DNA of 64,000 bases, taken from the NCBI GenBank assembly GCA_012184525.1, contig WOFQ01000012.1, forward strand, positions 124,001-188,000, given 5' to 3'. Below, one piece after another: positions 1-10,838 of this stretch; position 1 is the stretch's first letter; the number at the start of each line of letters is the position of its first letter. The notes under the pieces were generated by a model, which was not told where the DNA came from, did no database searches, and worked only from the letters and a program-made list of their open reading frames with translations. Both the position numbers and the translations under genes were made by a program. The stretch is from Xenoacremonium recifei. Its lineage: Eukaryota > Ascomycota > Sordariomycetes > Hypocreales > Nectriaceae.

Positions 1-3000
1 CACGCCACCAAGCGCCTGTAAGAACTCGGACGTCTCACGGCCCTGGCGCATCTTGATCATGGTGCCGCCAATGGACTTGACTTCCCGCTGGATGAAGACA
101 TGGGCGTCCTCAACAGTAGGCTCGGGCACCTCGTCGCCGATCCAGAAGTAGATCTCCGAGCGCTTCCATCCGGCCTCGTTGACAAAGCTGTGCGGGCACA
201 TGTACATCTCGCGCTCGAAGAGCACGCGTTCGAAATGCGGCGCAACGGGCACCTTCTTGCCATCGCCTGAGATCTGGAACATCTGGAAGCTGGTCGTCTG
301 GATCTTACCACTAATCTTGGGCCGGTTCATGAGCAGCTCTGCTGTGTCGACCCGGAACTGGCCGCTGGTACGGTCAGCACCGAAGAAATCATGTAGAAGC
401 CCCGCGACATCGTTGGACGGTCGGCTATTAGGCGAAGTCACATTTGACGGCGGCGACTTGACGTCCTGAGTTGGTGGTGCAGGTAGAGGTCGGGTTGATG
501 TTCGCGATGGTTTAGGGGTCTCGACTTCAGGGGCAGGGCCATCAAAGGTTGGTTTCCGACCCGGGACTGGCGATGGTTTGGCTGATGGCGGTGACTTTAT
601 CGACTTGGGCGTTTCGGGTGTCTGCCGTTCAAAGGATGAAGACTTTGCAGCAGGTGATGGCCGAGCAGACATTCTCTGCGGTTTAGGGGTCTCAACCTCT
701 GACGTTGACTTCTGAGTCGGCTTTGAAGCAGGAGGCGGGGATCTATATGCAGCACCGCCAAACATGGACGCACCATTCTTCACCGAGACGACCGGGTCGC
801 TATCGACCTTTGTCGGCGATGATGGCTCGGGTTCTGGTAGAGGTCTTGGTGTCATTTTCACTGGTGACCGTGATCCCGTCCGTTGATGCGTCAACTTCAC
901 AGGCTCACGAATCGGTTCTGACTTCTGGTTGTCAGATGATGCTTCATCCATGAACCGTGACATGCGCTTCATGTCGAGCTTCTTCGGCGAGGTGGCCCCA
1001 TCGCCGCCGTCGCCGCCCGTCTTTTGGGGCTTGAGAGGGCTGGGCGTGTCTGGAGTCTCCTTGACGGGGCTTGCAGACTTCTTCCGTAGCAAGGACGGCT
1101 TGAAGGGCTCCGGAGACTTGAAGACCTCCGGTGCCTTCTCCAACGGTTTGGTTGGGGTTGGTTTGCTTCGAATCGAAGCTTTAGCGGCAACTTGTTGCTG
1201 AATAGACAGCGGAGCAGGTTTGGTCTCCTCTGCTTTCTCGACCGGCGCCGGTTTCTCCTCTTCGCTTGGCTTCGGAGCCAGAACGGGCTTCGTAACTATT
1301 GGTTTCGCTGGCTCCTCCGGCAAAGGCCTGGCCTCAGGGGTAGGCTTAACAGGGGCTTCAGTCTTTGTCGGCGATGCTGCAGCAGCAGCCTTGGTCGGCG
1401 CCTTTCTCCTAGGTCCACGCGCTCGACCCTTCGTCATGTGTGTCAGCTGAGGACCGGTGCCTGTCGGCTCAGTCACCGGCTCACTTGAGCCACCAGATGG
1501 CTTCGATTCCTGTTCGCCCGAGTCCTGTCCTCCGTTAGCAGCCATGGGCGGCGGGCCTCTTGCGAGCATCCCCGCCAGGGCTGGGTTAAATCTGTCAGCA
1601 AGCCTGCCTCCTACGCGTCCTTTAGTCTTGAACGCAGCGTTTACCCCCGACAGAGGTCGAGGTTCATCCATTGGTTTGCGGGCAAGTTCCTTAGGTTCCT
1701 CGGCAGGCTCAACAGGCTCGACCAATTTCTCAGGAGCAGAGACGGCCTTCGTCAACGTTGTCGGCGTAGAGACCTTGGGCGAAGACGTTGTGCCGCTGGA
1801 AACCCTCTTAGGGCCCGGTGTCGGCTTAGGTGATTCGGCTTTCTTCGCCGAGGCCGACTCAGAAGCAGATTCGGTCTTGGATGAAAGTGACTTCCCTAGT
1901 TCTGCCCTCCTAGCAAGCCCTTCAGGTACGGGCTTTTCTGCAGGAAGCGTGTTCGTCCGTGATATGCCTCGACCCTCAGCTTGGGCCTTCTTGAAGTCGT
2001 CCTTTTTCTTCAGGAGTGCTTCCTTAAACTCATCAACCCGCTCCGTCTTCTTTGGTCCACCGGTCAAGTTGAGGGCGGCCTTGCCCCGGAGGATATTGTC
2101 CTTGAGCTCATCAGGGGCAACGTAATTTTGTGTTTTAGTCCTCCTGAGGTTCCCGAAAACGTTCTTGAACTCGGGTTCTTCCGTCTTGGAACCACCAGCA
2201 TCTGTAGGCCGGTGCTTCAAACTAGAGCGGAAATCCTTTTTAGGGGGCGTCTCCGGCTTGGGCTTTGTCAAAGGGGGACTTGTAATCTTCGGTGACGTGA
2301 CAGACTCCGGCTTAGGTTTTAATACAGGAGGGCTGGTGACTTTGGGTGATGCCACAGGTTCCGGCTTCTCGGGCTTCTGCACATCTGGCTGTTGCGAGGG
2401 CTCTTCAGATTCCGCCTCCGACTGAGTCTCGGAGGGAGTCTCCGGCTCGATTCTAGAGATAGGAGACGTCGGCTTCTCTTTAAACTCGGACGCCCCTAGT
2501 CTCGGCGTACTCTTGGACATGCTGATGTTCGAAATTTGACTTATGGGACGGTTGCCGCCTGGGGGAGGTGAGTAGATGCCGCCGAGGCCTGGAGTATTTG
2601 TCTTCGAGGCCGAGCCCATGGGTGTAGACCTCATAAGCCCACCTATGCTGACTTGGTGCTTGTGTGAGATGGAACCTGGCCGTGGACGTCCCGATTCTGT
2701 ACCCGGGGTGCTTGATTTCTCGGCCTTGTTCTTGTTCAGCTCGGCCATCCAAGCGGGCTGAGAAGAGTTGGGCTTGTGCTGCGGTATCTTGGGCGACTCG
2801 GGTTTGTTCAACGCGCTTTCTAGCCAACTTGACTTGGTAGGGCTCCATCGTCGAGGATCCATTGTCTTCGACGGGCTGGTCGGGATGTGGCCCTCGCTTC
2901 TATCCACGCTGGTGTCAAGTGCCGGCGCCTTGGGCGTGGATTCTTCATCTTCATCCTCCCCGTGTCGTGAAGTTGGTCGACTTGAGGTCGGGGTCTTGGG

Positions 3001-4333
3001 TCGGTACATGCTTTGTGGTCGCGAGAAGGTGCCGCTGCGGCTCGAGGCTATGGAGTCAGCGCGCGCCAGTCCAGGAGGGCTCGTAACGCTCCAACGCTTG
3101 ACGCTGTCGGACCGCTTCATCATGGCGCTCTGTACAAAACCACCAACCCCCTTGGTGGGTGAGGTCGACCGGAAAGGAGAGGTTCGGCCAGATGGTGACC
3201 TCGGGAGACTGCGCTCAGCGGGCTTGTCTTCAATTGGCGTTTCGAACTTGGGCGGATTGAGCGTCGGAGGGCTCGCCAAAGAACCCCTTGAAGGTGTGCT
3301 GACAGCAGGCTCAACAGGAGAAGGCGACGGTTGCTTCGCGGGGTCTGGGTCTGGGTCTGGGGTCATGCCGGGCAGCTGAGCCTTGATCGAGGCCATATCC
3401 AGCCGGTCCTCATCCTCGACCTGGTTCTTGCGATATGCTGCCGACGATGCGCCTCGATCAGCGGTCTGGCGGAACCACGCGGGATCCTTGGAGCCCAGTG
3501 CCTGGGCGATCTGGTCCTTGGAGAAGGCCGTCTCGGTGGCCGACGCGGGCTCCTGAGTGCCGGCCAGGGACCGCTGGGTTGCGTTCTGGGCCGCCACCAT
3601 ACTAAGGGGACGGGAACCAGTGCCTCGGGATCCGGGACGGCGCTGCCAGGACAGGGGCGAGCCGCGGGTGGTTGTGGCGGCGGTGATGGCGGGCTTCGCG
3701 TCGGGATCGCGGCCAACGTCGTTCTCCTTGTTCGACGAGGCCGAGTCCAGAAACGCGTCGCTGCCGTGCTCGTCTGCGGCAGCTTTTGCGGGGGACAAGT
3801 CGCGTGTCGGCTCTGGCGTGGGCTCTTTCGACAGGCCGGGCGACTCGAGCTTCAATGCGTCGGAGAGCAGGACGCTGCGGCGATTGGAGCGCGGGGAGGG
3901 CGTGTTGGCGGGCGACGACTTCTGGGGCGAGATGGACCTGGCGCGTTCTGGGAGAGAGAGAGCATGTTAGTTCAGCCTCGATAGAGTAGAAGATCAAGTG
4001 GTGATGGAGCTGTGCCGCATTGCCAGGAGGTGAGGTGGTGGTGCACGACGCCTGACGGACGGGAAAGTAAATAAATAAAATGACGAAAATCCCACGGCCA
4101 AGCGCCGCCGCAATAAATGAAATACCACCCTCTGCGCTCCCCCAGACTCAGACTGCCCTGGGCGTCAATCCCTGAATCTCTTCTCTGCTCTGCTCACCTT
4201 GTCGCCTAGCCTGGCGTTCGCGTTTGGCGGCCAGATACTCCTCCAGCTCACGCGCGCGCACCTCGTCCTCCTCGATCTGCTGGCCGCGCAGACGCTCGAC
4301 CTGCTCGAGGAACTGGGAAACTTCGTTGGACAT
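1..4333 (-). CDS. DUF4045/gelsolin-repeat-type protein (3' end outside window)
   Basis: The start is the ATG at 4333, opening MSNEVSQFLEQVERLRGQQ. Exon 1 (4333-4198) encodes a charged helical N-terminus. An intron (4197-3948, GTGAGC to CAG) joins it in frame to one long exon running off the left edge. The middle, roughly residues 60-1330, is disordered, very rich in Pro, Ser, Lys and Thr, with many SP/TP motifs (for example SPTK, TPKP) that look like proline-directed phosphosites. Towards the edge (about 470-1) it becomes an ordered gelsolin/villin-like segment with MFQISGDGKKVPV and SEIYFWIGDE. In filamentous fungi this architecture (DUF4045 followed by gelsolin repeats) is annotated as actin-associated; an actin or septation role is inference. 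The remaining gelsolin repeats lie outside the window. The start and exon 1 are well supported; function is less certain. Confidence 0.85.
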
Positions 4334-4990
4334 GCTGGGCGACGACGGGGGGCATGACACTGCACTATTACAGTGCTGCTGACAGGTGCCGGGGGATGGA
4401 TCGCGCTCGCTCACGATAAAAGTCCTGAACCCCTGATTCTGGCGGTTCTCGTCGTCTTGCCGTCTCCCTGCTGCGCCTTGCCTTTGGCAGAGAGAGAGGA
4501 ATGGAGTGCAAGTGCAGGTCTTGGATTTAGTCCGGTCGGAGTGGACTGGACGATCGAGAAGCAAGCCGAGATGCAGCCCTCAACAACAACAAACTTAGCT
4601 GGTCCTACCTAAGTGCTAAGCTTCAGCGCGCTGGTTAGTGGGGAGATCGCGTCTTGTTAGGTGGCGCCTTCAGCTTGCCACCGCTATAATTAACACCTGA
4701 ACCCCGCTAAACTCCCCTGAAGCTTGGGTGGGGTGGAGGTTCTTCCACCTAGGCTCCAGCTGTCAGCTAGGCTTGACGGACTCGTTCCGAACCCCCCGCC
4801 TCCCTGACTGATGGATCTGATAGATCGCTTCTCGTGGATTCGTATCGAAACCTCCATCAAGAGCCGTGCGCCATCCAACACACTGTAAAATCAAGTAAAT
4901 TCCCCTATTATGCTCGTTTCCTATATCATAGACACGTGAATATAAAGACAATAATAGAATGCTCCTAGAGGTATATACAGCAGATACAAA
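4334..4990. other. Intergenic region, DUF4045 gene upstream / ARL2 downstream
   Basis: This holds the 5' leader of the DUF4045 gene and the 3' end of the ARL2 gene. ORFs here are short and show no family features. I see no RNA gene or repeat. Confidence 0.6.
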
Positions 4991-5789
4991 TCAGTACAGA
5001 AACAGCCGCTTCTTCGCATCCTCCACCACCCACGCCAGGCCTTCTTTCAGGTTTCTCCCCGTCATCGCACTGCACGGCAAGATATGCCACCGATGCGTTC
5101 GTATCGAGTCGAGTTTCAAGACCTAGCCCATATCAGCTCTGCAGAAGGCCTCTGTATCTCGGGCCACCTTACCGATAGAATCTCCTGCTCTGTCATGCAG
5201 CCATCCACGTCCATCTTGTTGGCGAATACCAACAGGCTGGCTCCCGCCAGACGCTGTGATTTCGCATCAGCTCTGTGTTGCCTCGATCGCGTTCCTACTC
5301 TTACCTCTTCTAGAAGCAAGCCTTGCAGCTCGTCGCGACAGTCTTCGATTCTCAGCCGGTCGGTGGCGTCTACAACCCAGATGAGCGCATCTGTCTTCTC
5401 AAAGTAATTCCTCCAATACGACCGCAATGTCTTCTGGCCACCCACATCCCCTATAGAGTTAGAGCATATCGTATGAACTTTCAGTAAGAGTTCTTACAGA
5501 TATTAAGTTTATATCTGTAGCAGAGTTAGTCAAGAGAAGGTCATAGAGCACCGCACAACATACCCCTCGTAATCAATCGTCTTGATAATGAACCCCAGCG
5601 TCGGGCTCACCGTGCTGACATCTTCTCCCATAATCTTCTTGACTATTGTCGTCTTGCCCGCATTATCGAGACCCCTTCTCATTGTCAGTCGCCATTTTTT
5701 CTTTCGTCGAAGGCAGCTTGCTGTACTGACAACATAAGAATGCGCATCTCCTTGTCTTTGAGACGGGCTTTTCGTAAAATCGACAACAT
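4991..5789 (-). CDS. ARL2: ARL2-type small GTPase (six exons, one a 17-nt microexon)
   Basis: ADP-ribosylation-factor-like GTPase 2 acts with tubulin cofactors in tubulin folding and microtubule function (family knowledge; Alp41 in fission yeast). Exons as I read them: 5789-5731, 5674-5564, 5514-5498, 5450-5305, 5253-5173, 5122-4991. They total 546 nt, giving 181 residues against about 184 for ARL2. The N-terminus is MLSILRKARLKDKEMRILM. The P-loop region reads GLDNAGKTT, switch I has SPTLGF, switch II is WDVGGQKTLRSYWRNYFE, and the base-recognition motifs are FANKMD (NKxD) and CSAMTG. There is no N-terminal Gly2 for myristoylation, as expected for ARL2 rather than ARF. The odd feature is the third exon, which supplies only YKLNI plus single bases on each side. 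The 5' donor of intron 1 reads GTCAGT. Family assignment is firm; exon edges are inferred from consensus and frame. Confidence 0.9.
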
Positions 5790-6404
5790 CTTTGCTAAGC
5801 TTACTACCCAAATCTGGGAACCTTGTTTCGATGGTTCTCGAAACGAGAGGATTCAAAGAGAATTTGCGTTGCTTTCGTCGCGTTGAGTGAGGCGAGTGAC
5901 TTCAGGAGGTTGCCAGAACCAGTGCCTGATTCCGAATTCTGGCGCCTGAAGAGCCCCACGTGACCCCCTGAAGCTTCTGTCGCAATATCAACCAGAGCGA
6001 ATTGACTTTCTTTCAACGTGGACTACTAACGGTTTGATGTATTCAAGGTACCAAACCCTATTTTATTTCCTCACGACCCTGCAAAGTACATATTGCCGAA
6101 GCTAGAATAACAAAATCATGACCATAACGACCTTTCCCCTCCACAGTGAACCTCTCACATTCTGCAGACCACTAACAGCGTGTACATAACATACAACTCA
6201 ACTTTTGTAAACCTTCCAATATTAGACATTATTCATCTTCGCTCCTCAAGTCCTCATTTCCCCCGAAGGCGTAGAACTAGTAATCGCGTGTGGCATCCGG
6301 CCTCAACGTAACGTCGGCGATACAAGAATCGATGCCGTATACAGTTGCATTCAAAACAACAGGTGTACAGATAACCCAGTCTCTTTCATGGGCTCCGAGT
6401 GGGA
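5790..6404. other. Intergenic region upstream of ARL2
   Basis: This is the ARL2 promoter and the 3' flank of the acetyltransferase gene. No supported ORF, RNA or repeat is visible. Confidence 0.6.
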
Positions 6405-8117
6405 TCAATCATAGACTGGGCGAGGGTTGTCGTCAGTGATTTCGTTAGGAGGGCGAGCCTCGAGCTGCCAAACGACAAGGTCCAGCCACTGGCTCTTATT
6501 CTTGCGATCCGTACGCAACACACTGTTGAAACGAGCAGCTTTCTCGAATCCAACCCCCTCAAGCATGTTCTTGAGCCAAATTGGATTAAAATCGCCCTGG
6601 TCGGAGTCGCTCTGACCGGTCACAGCTGTCTCGAGAAAAATGCGGGCGTACTTTCGACGATTCTTGACCACAAGGTCGTTGTAGATCCGGCCTGGATCTT
6701 CGCAATCCCATTTGTAGTCAATAGCACTCTGATGATATGCAGCCACGGATAAGAGGACACGGTCGAGCAACGCCGAGCCGTAGGACTTGCGTCGGTATTC
6801 TGGATGCACGATAAGCTTGATCTCCGCAGCGAATCTCGAACCGGCGCAATGAGATCCAAAGATTCCCAGGCGTGACTCAACGACAAATGCAAACCCGACA
6901 ACGGGCGGCGGACCCTGAGCCTTTGGTTGCTGTGACTTCTTGAATTTGACGAACTCTTTGTACTCGTCATCAGCGTCCCTAGGCCATTTGGATCGGTCGA
7001 GAATGTCAGTGTCTTCGGTCGGAGTAGCCACAATGAAAGGGCGACTATTCTCCTGGCAATAGACGAAGATGTTCGCCACATCTGCCTGCTTGACGGGTTC
7101 GGACAGGAACACTTGTGGGCGTTCCTCTTGCTGGCTCTCCAAGTTCATAATATTGGCGATACCAGCAAAGTCGGCGGGCGTGGCAGGCCGAAGTAGACAA
7201 CGAGCCTTCGGCAAGGCTGCTTCCTCCCGAGGCGGCACGTCTATCATGCAAGCTTTCCAGGCCTCTCTCTCCATAGCCTCCTTTGCCAACCGCTCACGAG
7301 CCTTGATCTCTCTCATGATATGGAGTTCCGAGGACATGTTGGCCTGTCTCCAAGAAACATCCTTCTCGTTTCGGCAAGGCCCTTCGGGAGGCACAAGGTG
7401 AGTCCGTGGGTACGAAACGGCCGGAAGAAGTCGTCCTGTCACTACATCTATCTCGCGATCATCCGGGACCTCATTCAACTTTTTGAACTCAAGGCTGTCG
7501 ATCTTCGGGGGCTTGGGCACGATTGAAAACCACTTTGTTAGGGCGTCAGCAGGATACCCTGCGAGCGACTTTTCGGAACTATCATTCTTGGTAGTCGCAT
7601 CGTCTTCTGCAAGCGGTCCCCCAAAGTCGCTCATAATCCACGTTTTGGGACCTCGCTTGATATCTCGACCGCGGCCATGGCCTCCTGCCGCCAGCGCCTC
7701 GATCAAATGCAGCGGCGTTGGATGCGGAGCTTCGGGGTCTTGGGGACTCGCTGGTCGGTCAGGAGTCGGTGATCCGACCTCATCGTAATCCGCAATATCA
7801 TCCAAGGAAGGCGATTTCAAACCAAGAGCTCCAGGTGAAATGTCGGCCTCTTCTCCGACAATGGTCTGCCCTTGGACAGAGGAGGCGCCTGCCTCTAGAG
7901 TGTAAGAAGGGCTTGGTGGCATGGGTCGAACAGCCAGTTGGCTGCTGGATTCGAGTTTTGAGCGAAGGACGGAGATTGGCAGCATTTGCTGCCCTTCTCC
8001 CTTTCTCTGGTGAGGAGCCAGTTGTGGTTGATTAGGCGTCAACCATTGCTGCATTGACTTCGAAATTTCTGCCATGGGACTCTTTCCCGAAGCAGCGACC
8101 GACCGAGGCGCGTTCAT
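6405..8117 (-). CDS. GNAT-family N-acetyltransferase domain protein, fungus-specific
   Basis: A 570-residue protein starting at the ATG at 8117 (MNAPRSVAASGKSPM). The open frame continues upstream to 8240, but its first codon there is TTG and that stretch contains a plausible 54-nt intron (8185-8132, GTACGT to TATAG). I therefore treat it as 5'UTR. Residues 1-300 are low-complexity and disordered. The C-terminal part, from about 320, resembles a GNAT fold: LLRPATPADFAGIANIMNLE, then VVGFAFVVESRLG, then VHPEYRRKSYGSALLDRVL. The last of these is the acetyl-CoA-binding motif A region (R/Q-x-x-G/A type, here RRKSYG). The end is a fungus-type extension with LVVWQLE. Substrate unknown; histone, protein or small molecule are all possible. 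The fold call is fairly sure. Confidence 0.8.
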   Translation of the reverse strand: MNAPRSVAASGKSPMAEISKSMQQWLTPNQPQLAPHQRKGEGQQMLPISVLRSKLESSSQLAVRPMPPSPSYTLEAGASSVQGQTIVGEEADISPGALGLKSPSLDDIADYDEVGSPTPDRPASPQDPEAPHPTPLHLIEALAAGGHGRGRDIKRGPKTWIMSDFGGPLAEDDATTKNDSSEKSLAGYPADALTKWFSIVPKPPKIDSLEFKKLNEVPDDREIDVVTGRLLPAVSYPRTHLVPPEGPCRNEKDVSWRQANMSSELHIMREIKARERLAKEAMEREAWKACMIDVPPREEAALPKARCLLRPATPADFAGIANIMNLESQQEERPQVFLSEPVKQADVANIFVYCQENSRPFIVATPTEDTDILDRSKWPRDADDEYKEFVKFKKSQQPKAQGPPPVVGFAFVVESRLGIFGSHCAGSRFAAEIKLIVHPEYRRKSYGSALLDRVLLSVAAYHQSAIDYKWDCEDPGRIYNDLVVKNRRKYARIFLETAVTGQSDSDQGDFNPIWLKNMLEGVGFEKAARFNSVLRTDRKNKSQWLDLVVWQLEARPPNEITDDNPRPVYD

Positions 8118-8131
8118 GATCGAGATCAGAT

Positions 8132-8185
8132 CTATAAGAGTGATTAGCTTGTATCTCTCAATCGTCGCATGGAATTTTGACGTAC
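8132..8185 (-). other. Probable 5'UTR intron of the GNAT gene
   Basis: The donor GTACGT and an acceptor after CTTATAG bound 54 nt just upstream of the first ATG. Splicing it leaves no in-frame upstream ATG, so it would lie in the leader. Confidence 0.55.
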
Positions 8186-8761
8186 TTGATGGTGAGGATG
8201 ATGATTGAGGCTGTGGTTGGTTCGAAGACTGACGAAACAAAGCTGAGATAGGAACGCGAAGCTGTCCGCAGGTCGCAACGACGTAAGCCAGGTGTCCAGT
8301 CGTCGGCTGCTTGACTTGAAGAAATACTTATATGAGTCTCTGACAACTGCGTAGGATGCGCCTTTGTGTATGAAAGCTCTGGACAAGATCCCAGGTGTAG
8401 GAGTTGAGTGTGCTCAAGACGCGAGGAGAGGATGAAGAAAAGAGAAATTCGAATGGGAATGTGCCGAGGGCTCAAAATAAATACAGCCCAAGCTCGGACT
8501 CAGGCGTCAAGGCAACTGCGACCTGATGCTTCGTTCCTTCCGTTTTAACTGGCAAGTGCAGAATGGCGGCGGCAGGTTGCAGTGAGTTTGTGCGCTCGCC
8601 AATCAGGAGCACGGCTTCATATCTTTGAGGAAAACAACCAAGCAAAAAGCTAGAAATTGTTTAAGAAAATCCTACCCAAACACACATCGCTTGAAGGCAA
8701 TATTCCGAGGAAATTTTACGGTGAAAGCAATTACGAAGTAGGAAGATACTACAGATTTCGG

Positions 8762-8804
8762 AATTCAGGGGTAACTGAAGCGCAGAGCGAATTACCCCTG
8801 AATT
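8762..8804. repeat. Perfect 13-bp inverted repeat, 17-nt spacer
   Basis: Arms at 8762-8774 and 8792-8804 (AATTCAGGGGTAA and its exact complement) can form a hairpin. It sits at the edge of an AT-rich block between two minus-strand genes. It could be a remnant of a small inverted-repeat element or a 3'-end structure of the gene upstream of 9090; the sequence does not decide. Confidence 0.6.
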
Positions 8805-9089
8805 TTAGATATTTCATTATAAATTAACTAAAAAGGAGAATTAAATGTTATAAATATAAATAGAATTATCTTGATATATAAGGTCCTTTTCTGAGAAGTG
8901 TTTTGAGCTAATCAGCTATAGCTTGCTTTATGGTTTAGTAACAAAGAGACCCAGACCTTGTCTTCATGCTTCCCCTAGCCAGTGCACAGAAAGTGTCATC
9001 AGAATCATTCATATTCAAATATATATATGGTATCTATCAAAGAAATATTTCAAACGAGTGTATCTATATCACCGAACCCTACCAAAAAC

Positions 9090-10838
9090 TTAAGAGAAGA
9101 AGGTCGTACCCGCATCGCTTGGCAATGGACCAGGCGGCTTCTTCCCCCGCCTCTCCGCCTCGCTGATAAAGAGATTCTGCGGGGTCGCAGGGACAGGCTG
9201 ACTTTGCCCTGCGAGTTTCCTCTGCCTCTCCTCGCTCAGGAACGGGTTCTGAAGGACCGGTCGCGTCACTTCCACATTGTGGTTGACTGGAAACCCAGGG
9301 TGTTCCGAGTAGAAGCTCGACGCGGCCGGTGGCGGCGGATGTGCTGGGTAGTTACGGGGAGGGGACGCTGGCTTTAGAGAAGAAACTGCTTCGAACGGGT
9401 TCGGAGAAGCAAGAGGATTCGGCTTCGGTGTCGTGGGCGTAGTAGCATCAGTCTCCGGAGCAAAGCGGGATCGCCATGCCGCCCTAGGAGGGATGTACTC
9501 ACTTCCCGATGACCCAGAGTCTGAGCCACTATCGATGCCAAACGGATGTCGTGGGCTGGGCGGATCCAACCAGCTATCCTGCACAGTACAGCTCGTCCAG
9601 GCGGTATCGTTGGAGCTGGTCGTGCCGCGAGATCCTATCATTCGCTGCTCTTCCAACTCAACGGCAACATCATAGCGGTTCCTCTGTACGCTAAGTGGCG
9701 AAGGAACAGCGCTTGGGGCCTTGAACTCGCTCAGAGCGGGATCTATCACAGGTCGAAACACGGGATGAATGTCGCTTCGTACAGCCTCCTGCTCCTCTGG
9801 CGTAAGGTGCTGCATATGGTCCTCGATCCAGGCCCGCGCCGCGTCCTCATTGCCCATCGTCAGGGGATGGCTGGATGCAGGACTATCGGCGTCGTAGTAT
9901 TTGAGCGATACACCGTCAGAGCGTGGATATCGAGCCTGGGGCTGCTCGAGTTCTGGCAGCTTCGGTGTACGGCGCTTATGATGGCGCTTTTTGGGAGGCT
10001 TGCCGGCGGCGGCGCGTTCCTGTGCACGCTTCTCTTTGCGCCGTCGCATCTCGTCGAACACGTCCTTGAGCGAAGCTGCAATAGCCTCGCTCTGACCCTT
10101 GGCTGCATAACGAGCTCGATCATTGAAGTGCGATAGCCACGAGTCGAGAATCCGCAGCAGTCGTGGTTCCTTTCCATGTTCTCGCATCTTGCGCATCAGG
10201 CAGCTGGCGCGTAGATCGCATAGCAACTGAGGTCGCCCTCCCACAACCGCCATAATACACGCCTCGCAACCACTCTCCACCTTTGCGATGGCCGGCATCG
10301 CCGCATCGTAGCCGAACACCTTGGCAAAGGCATGTGGCCCTACCCACATGGCCGTGACACTGTCGATTCGATCCAGCCAGGAGGCTACGTCGTCCGGGAG
10401 TTGAGTGCGCGTGCGATAGCTGCGAAAGCGGTCTGTTCGCAGCGTGCACTCCTTTCCAATCAGAAGCGTGAGGTTGCGAATCACACGAGGATCGAGGGCC
10501 TTGTGCGCTGAGCAAAGCTTTGCCATTTGTGGCATGAATGGAAGCCGGTGTACGCCGTTGACCTTCAAGGCGACGCGCTCCAGGACTTTAGACGGTCGAA
10601 GCACGCTCTTGTCGAGATTGGCAGCACGGGCATCCTGCTTGTCCAGCCACTCCTGGTTTGGTTTCGAGACATTGACGGACAGTTCCATGCTGAGCAGAGC
10701 GGTGAGTTGGTTCAGCGCGTGTGGCGGTACATCGCCGAGGCCGTCGTCTCGGTTAAGGATGAGAACCTCGTCTCTTTCGTGACGGGTTGGGTCGTGTCGT
10801 GTCCCTGGAAGGGGGTTGTATGACTTTTGAGGCGACAT
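9090..10838 (-). CDS. Conserved hypothetical protein with Cys-containing core and disordered tail
   Basis: A single-exon frame of 582 residues from the ATG at 10838 (MSPQKSYNPLPGTRHDPTRH); an in-frame GTG nine bases upstream is not a credible start. I do not recognise the family. Residues 40-260 look folded and mostly helical, with VERVALKVNGVHRLPFMP-type segments, a core ESGCEACIMAVVGGRP and CDLRASCLMRKMREHG containing four cysteines, and a basic block KKRHHKRRTPK at about 290. The rest is Pro/Ser-rich and disordered and contains two similar NPF motifs (LQNPFLSEERQRKL and PQNLFISEAERR). NPF is a known EH-domain ligand, so an endocytic contact is possible, but that is speculation. Coding status is well supported by length, composition and lack of introns. 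Confidence 0.75.
   Translation of the reverse strand: MSPQKSYNPLPGTRHDPTRHERDEVLILNRDDGLGDVPPHALNQLTALLSMELSVNVSKPNQEWLDKQDARAANLDKSVLRPSKVLERVALKVNGVHRLPFMPQMAKLCSAHKALDPRVIRNLTLLIGKECTLRTDRFRSYRTRTQLPDDVASWLDRIDSVTAMWVGPHAFAKVFGYDAAMPAIAKVESGCEACIMAVVGGRPQLLCDLRASCLMRKMREHGKEPRLLRILDSWLSHFNDRARYAAKGQSEAIAASLKDVFDEMRRRKEKRAQERAAAGKPPKKRHHKRRTPKLPELEQPQARYPRSDGVSLKYYDADSPASSHPLTMGNEDAARAWIEDHMQHLTPEEQEAVRSDIHPVFRPVIDPALSEFKAPSAVPSPLSVQRNRYDVAVELEEQRMIGSRGTTSSNDTAWTSCTVQDSWLDPPSPRHPFGIDSGSDSGSSGSEYIPPRAAWRSRFAPETDATTPTTPKPNPLASPNPFEAVSSLKPASPPRNYPAHPPPPAASSFYSEHPGFPVNHNVEVTRPVLQNPFLSEERQRKLAGQSQPVPATPQNLFISEAERRGKKPPGPLPSDAGTTFFS

Larger units (their letters stand above)
8118..9089. other. Intergenic region with AT-rich block and 13-bp inverted repeat
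   Basis: Besides the GNAT leader, 8760-8930 is clearly more AT-rich than its surroundings. It holds a perfect 13-bp inverted repeat (listed separately). ORFs here are short and not convincing. Confidence 0.6.

Noticed and set aside
1457..2125. Plus-strand frame of 222 residues
   Set aside because: Antisense to the DUF4045 coding exon; the Ser/Leu/Gly-rich content is the complement of a Pro/Ser/Lys-coding strand.
8118..8240. Extension of the acetyltransferase frame upstream of 8117
   Set aside because: Begins with TTG and contains a good intron; no upstream ATG remains in frame once spliced.
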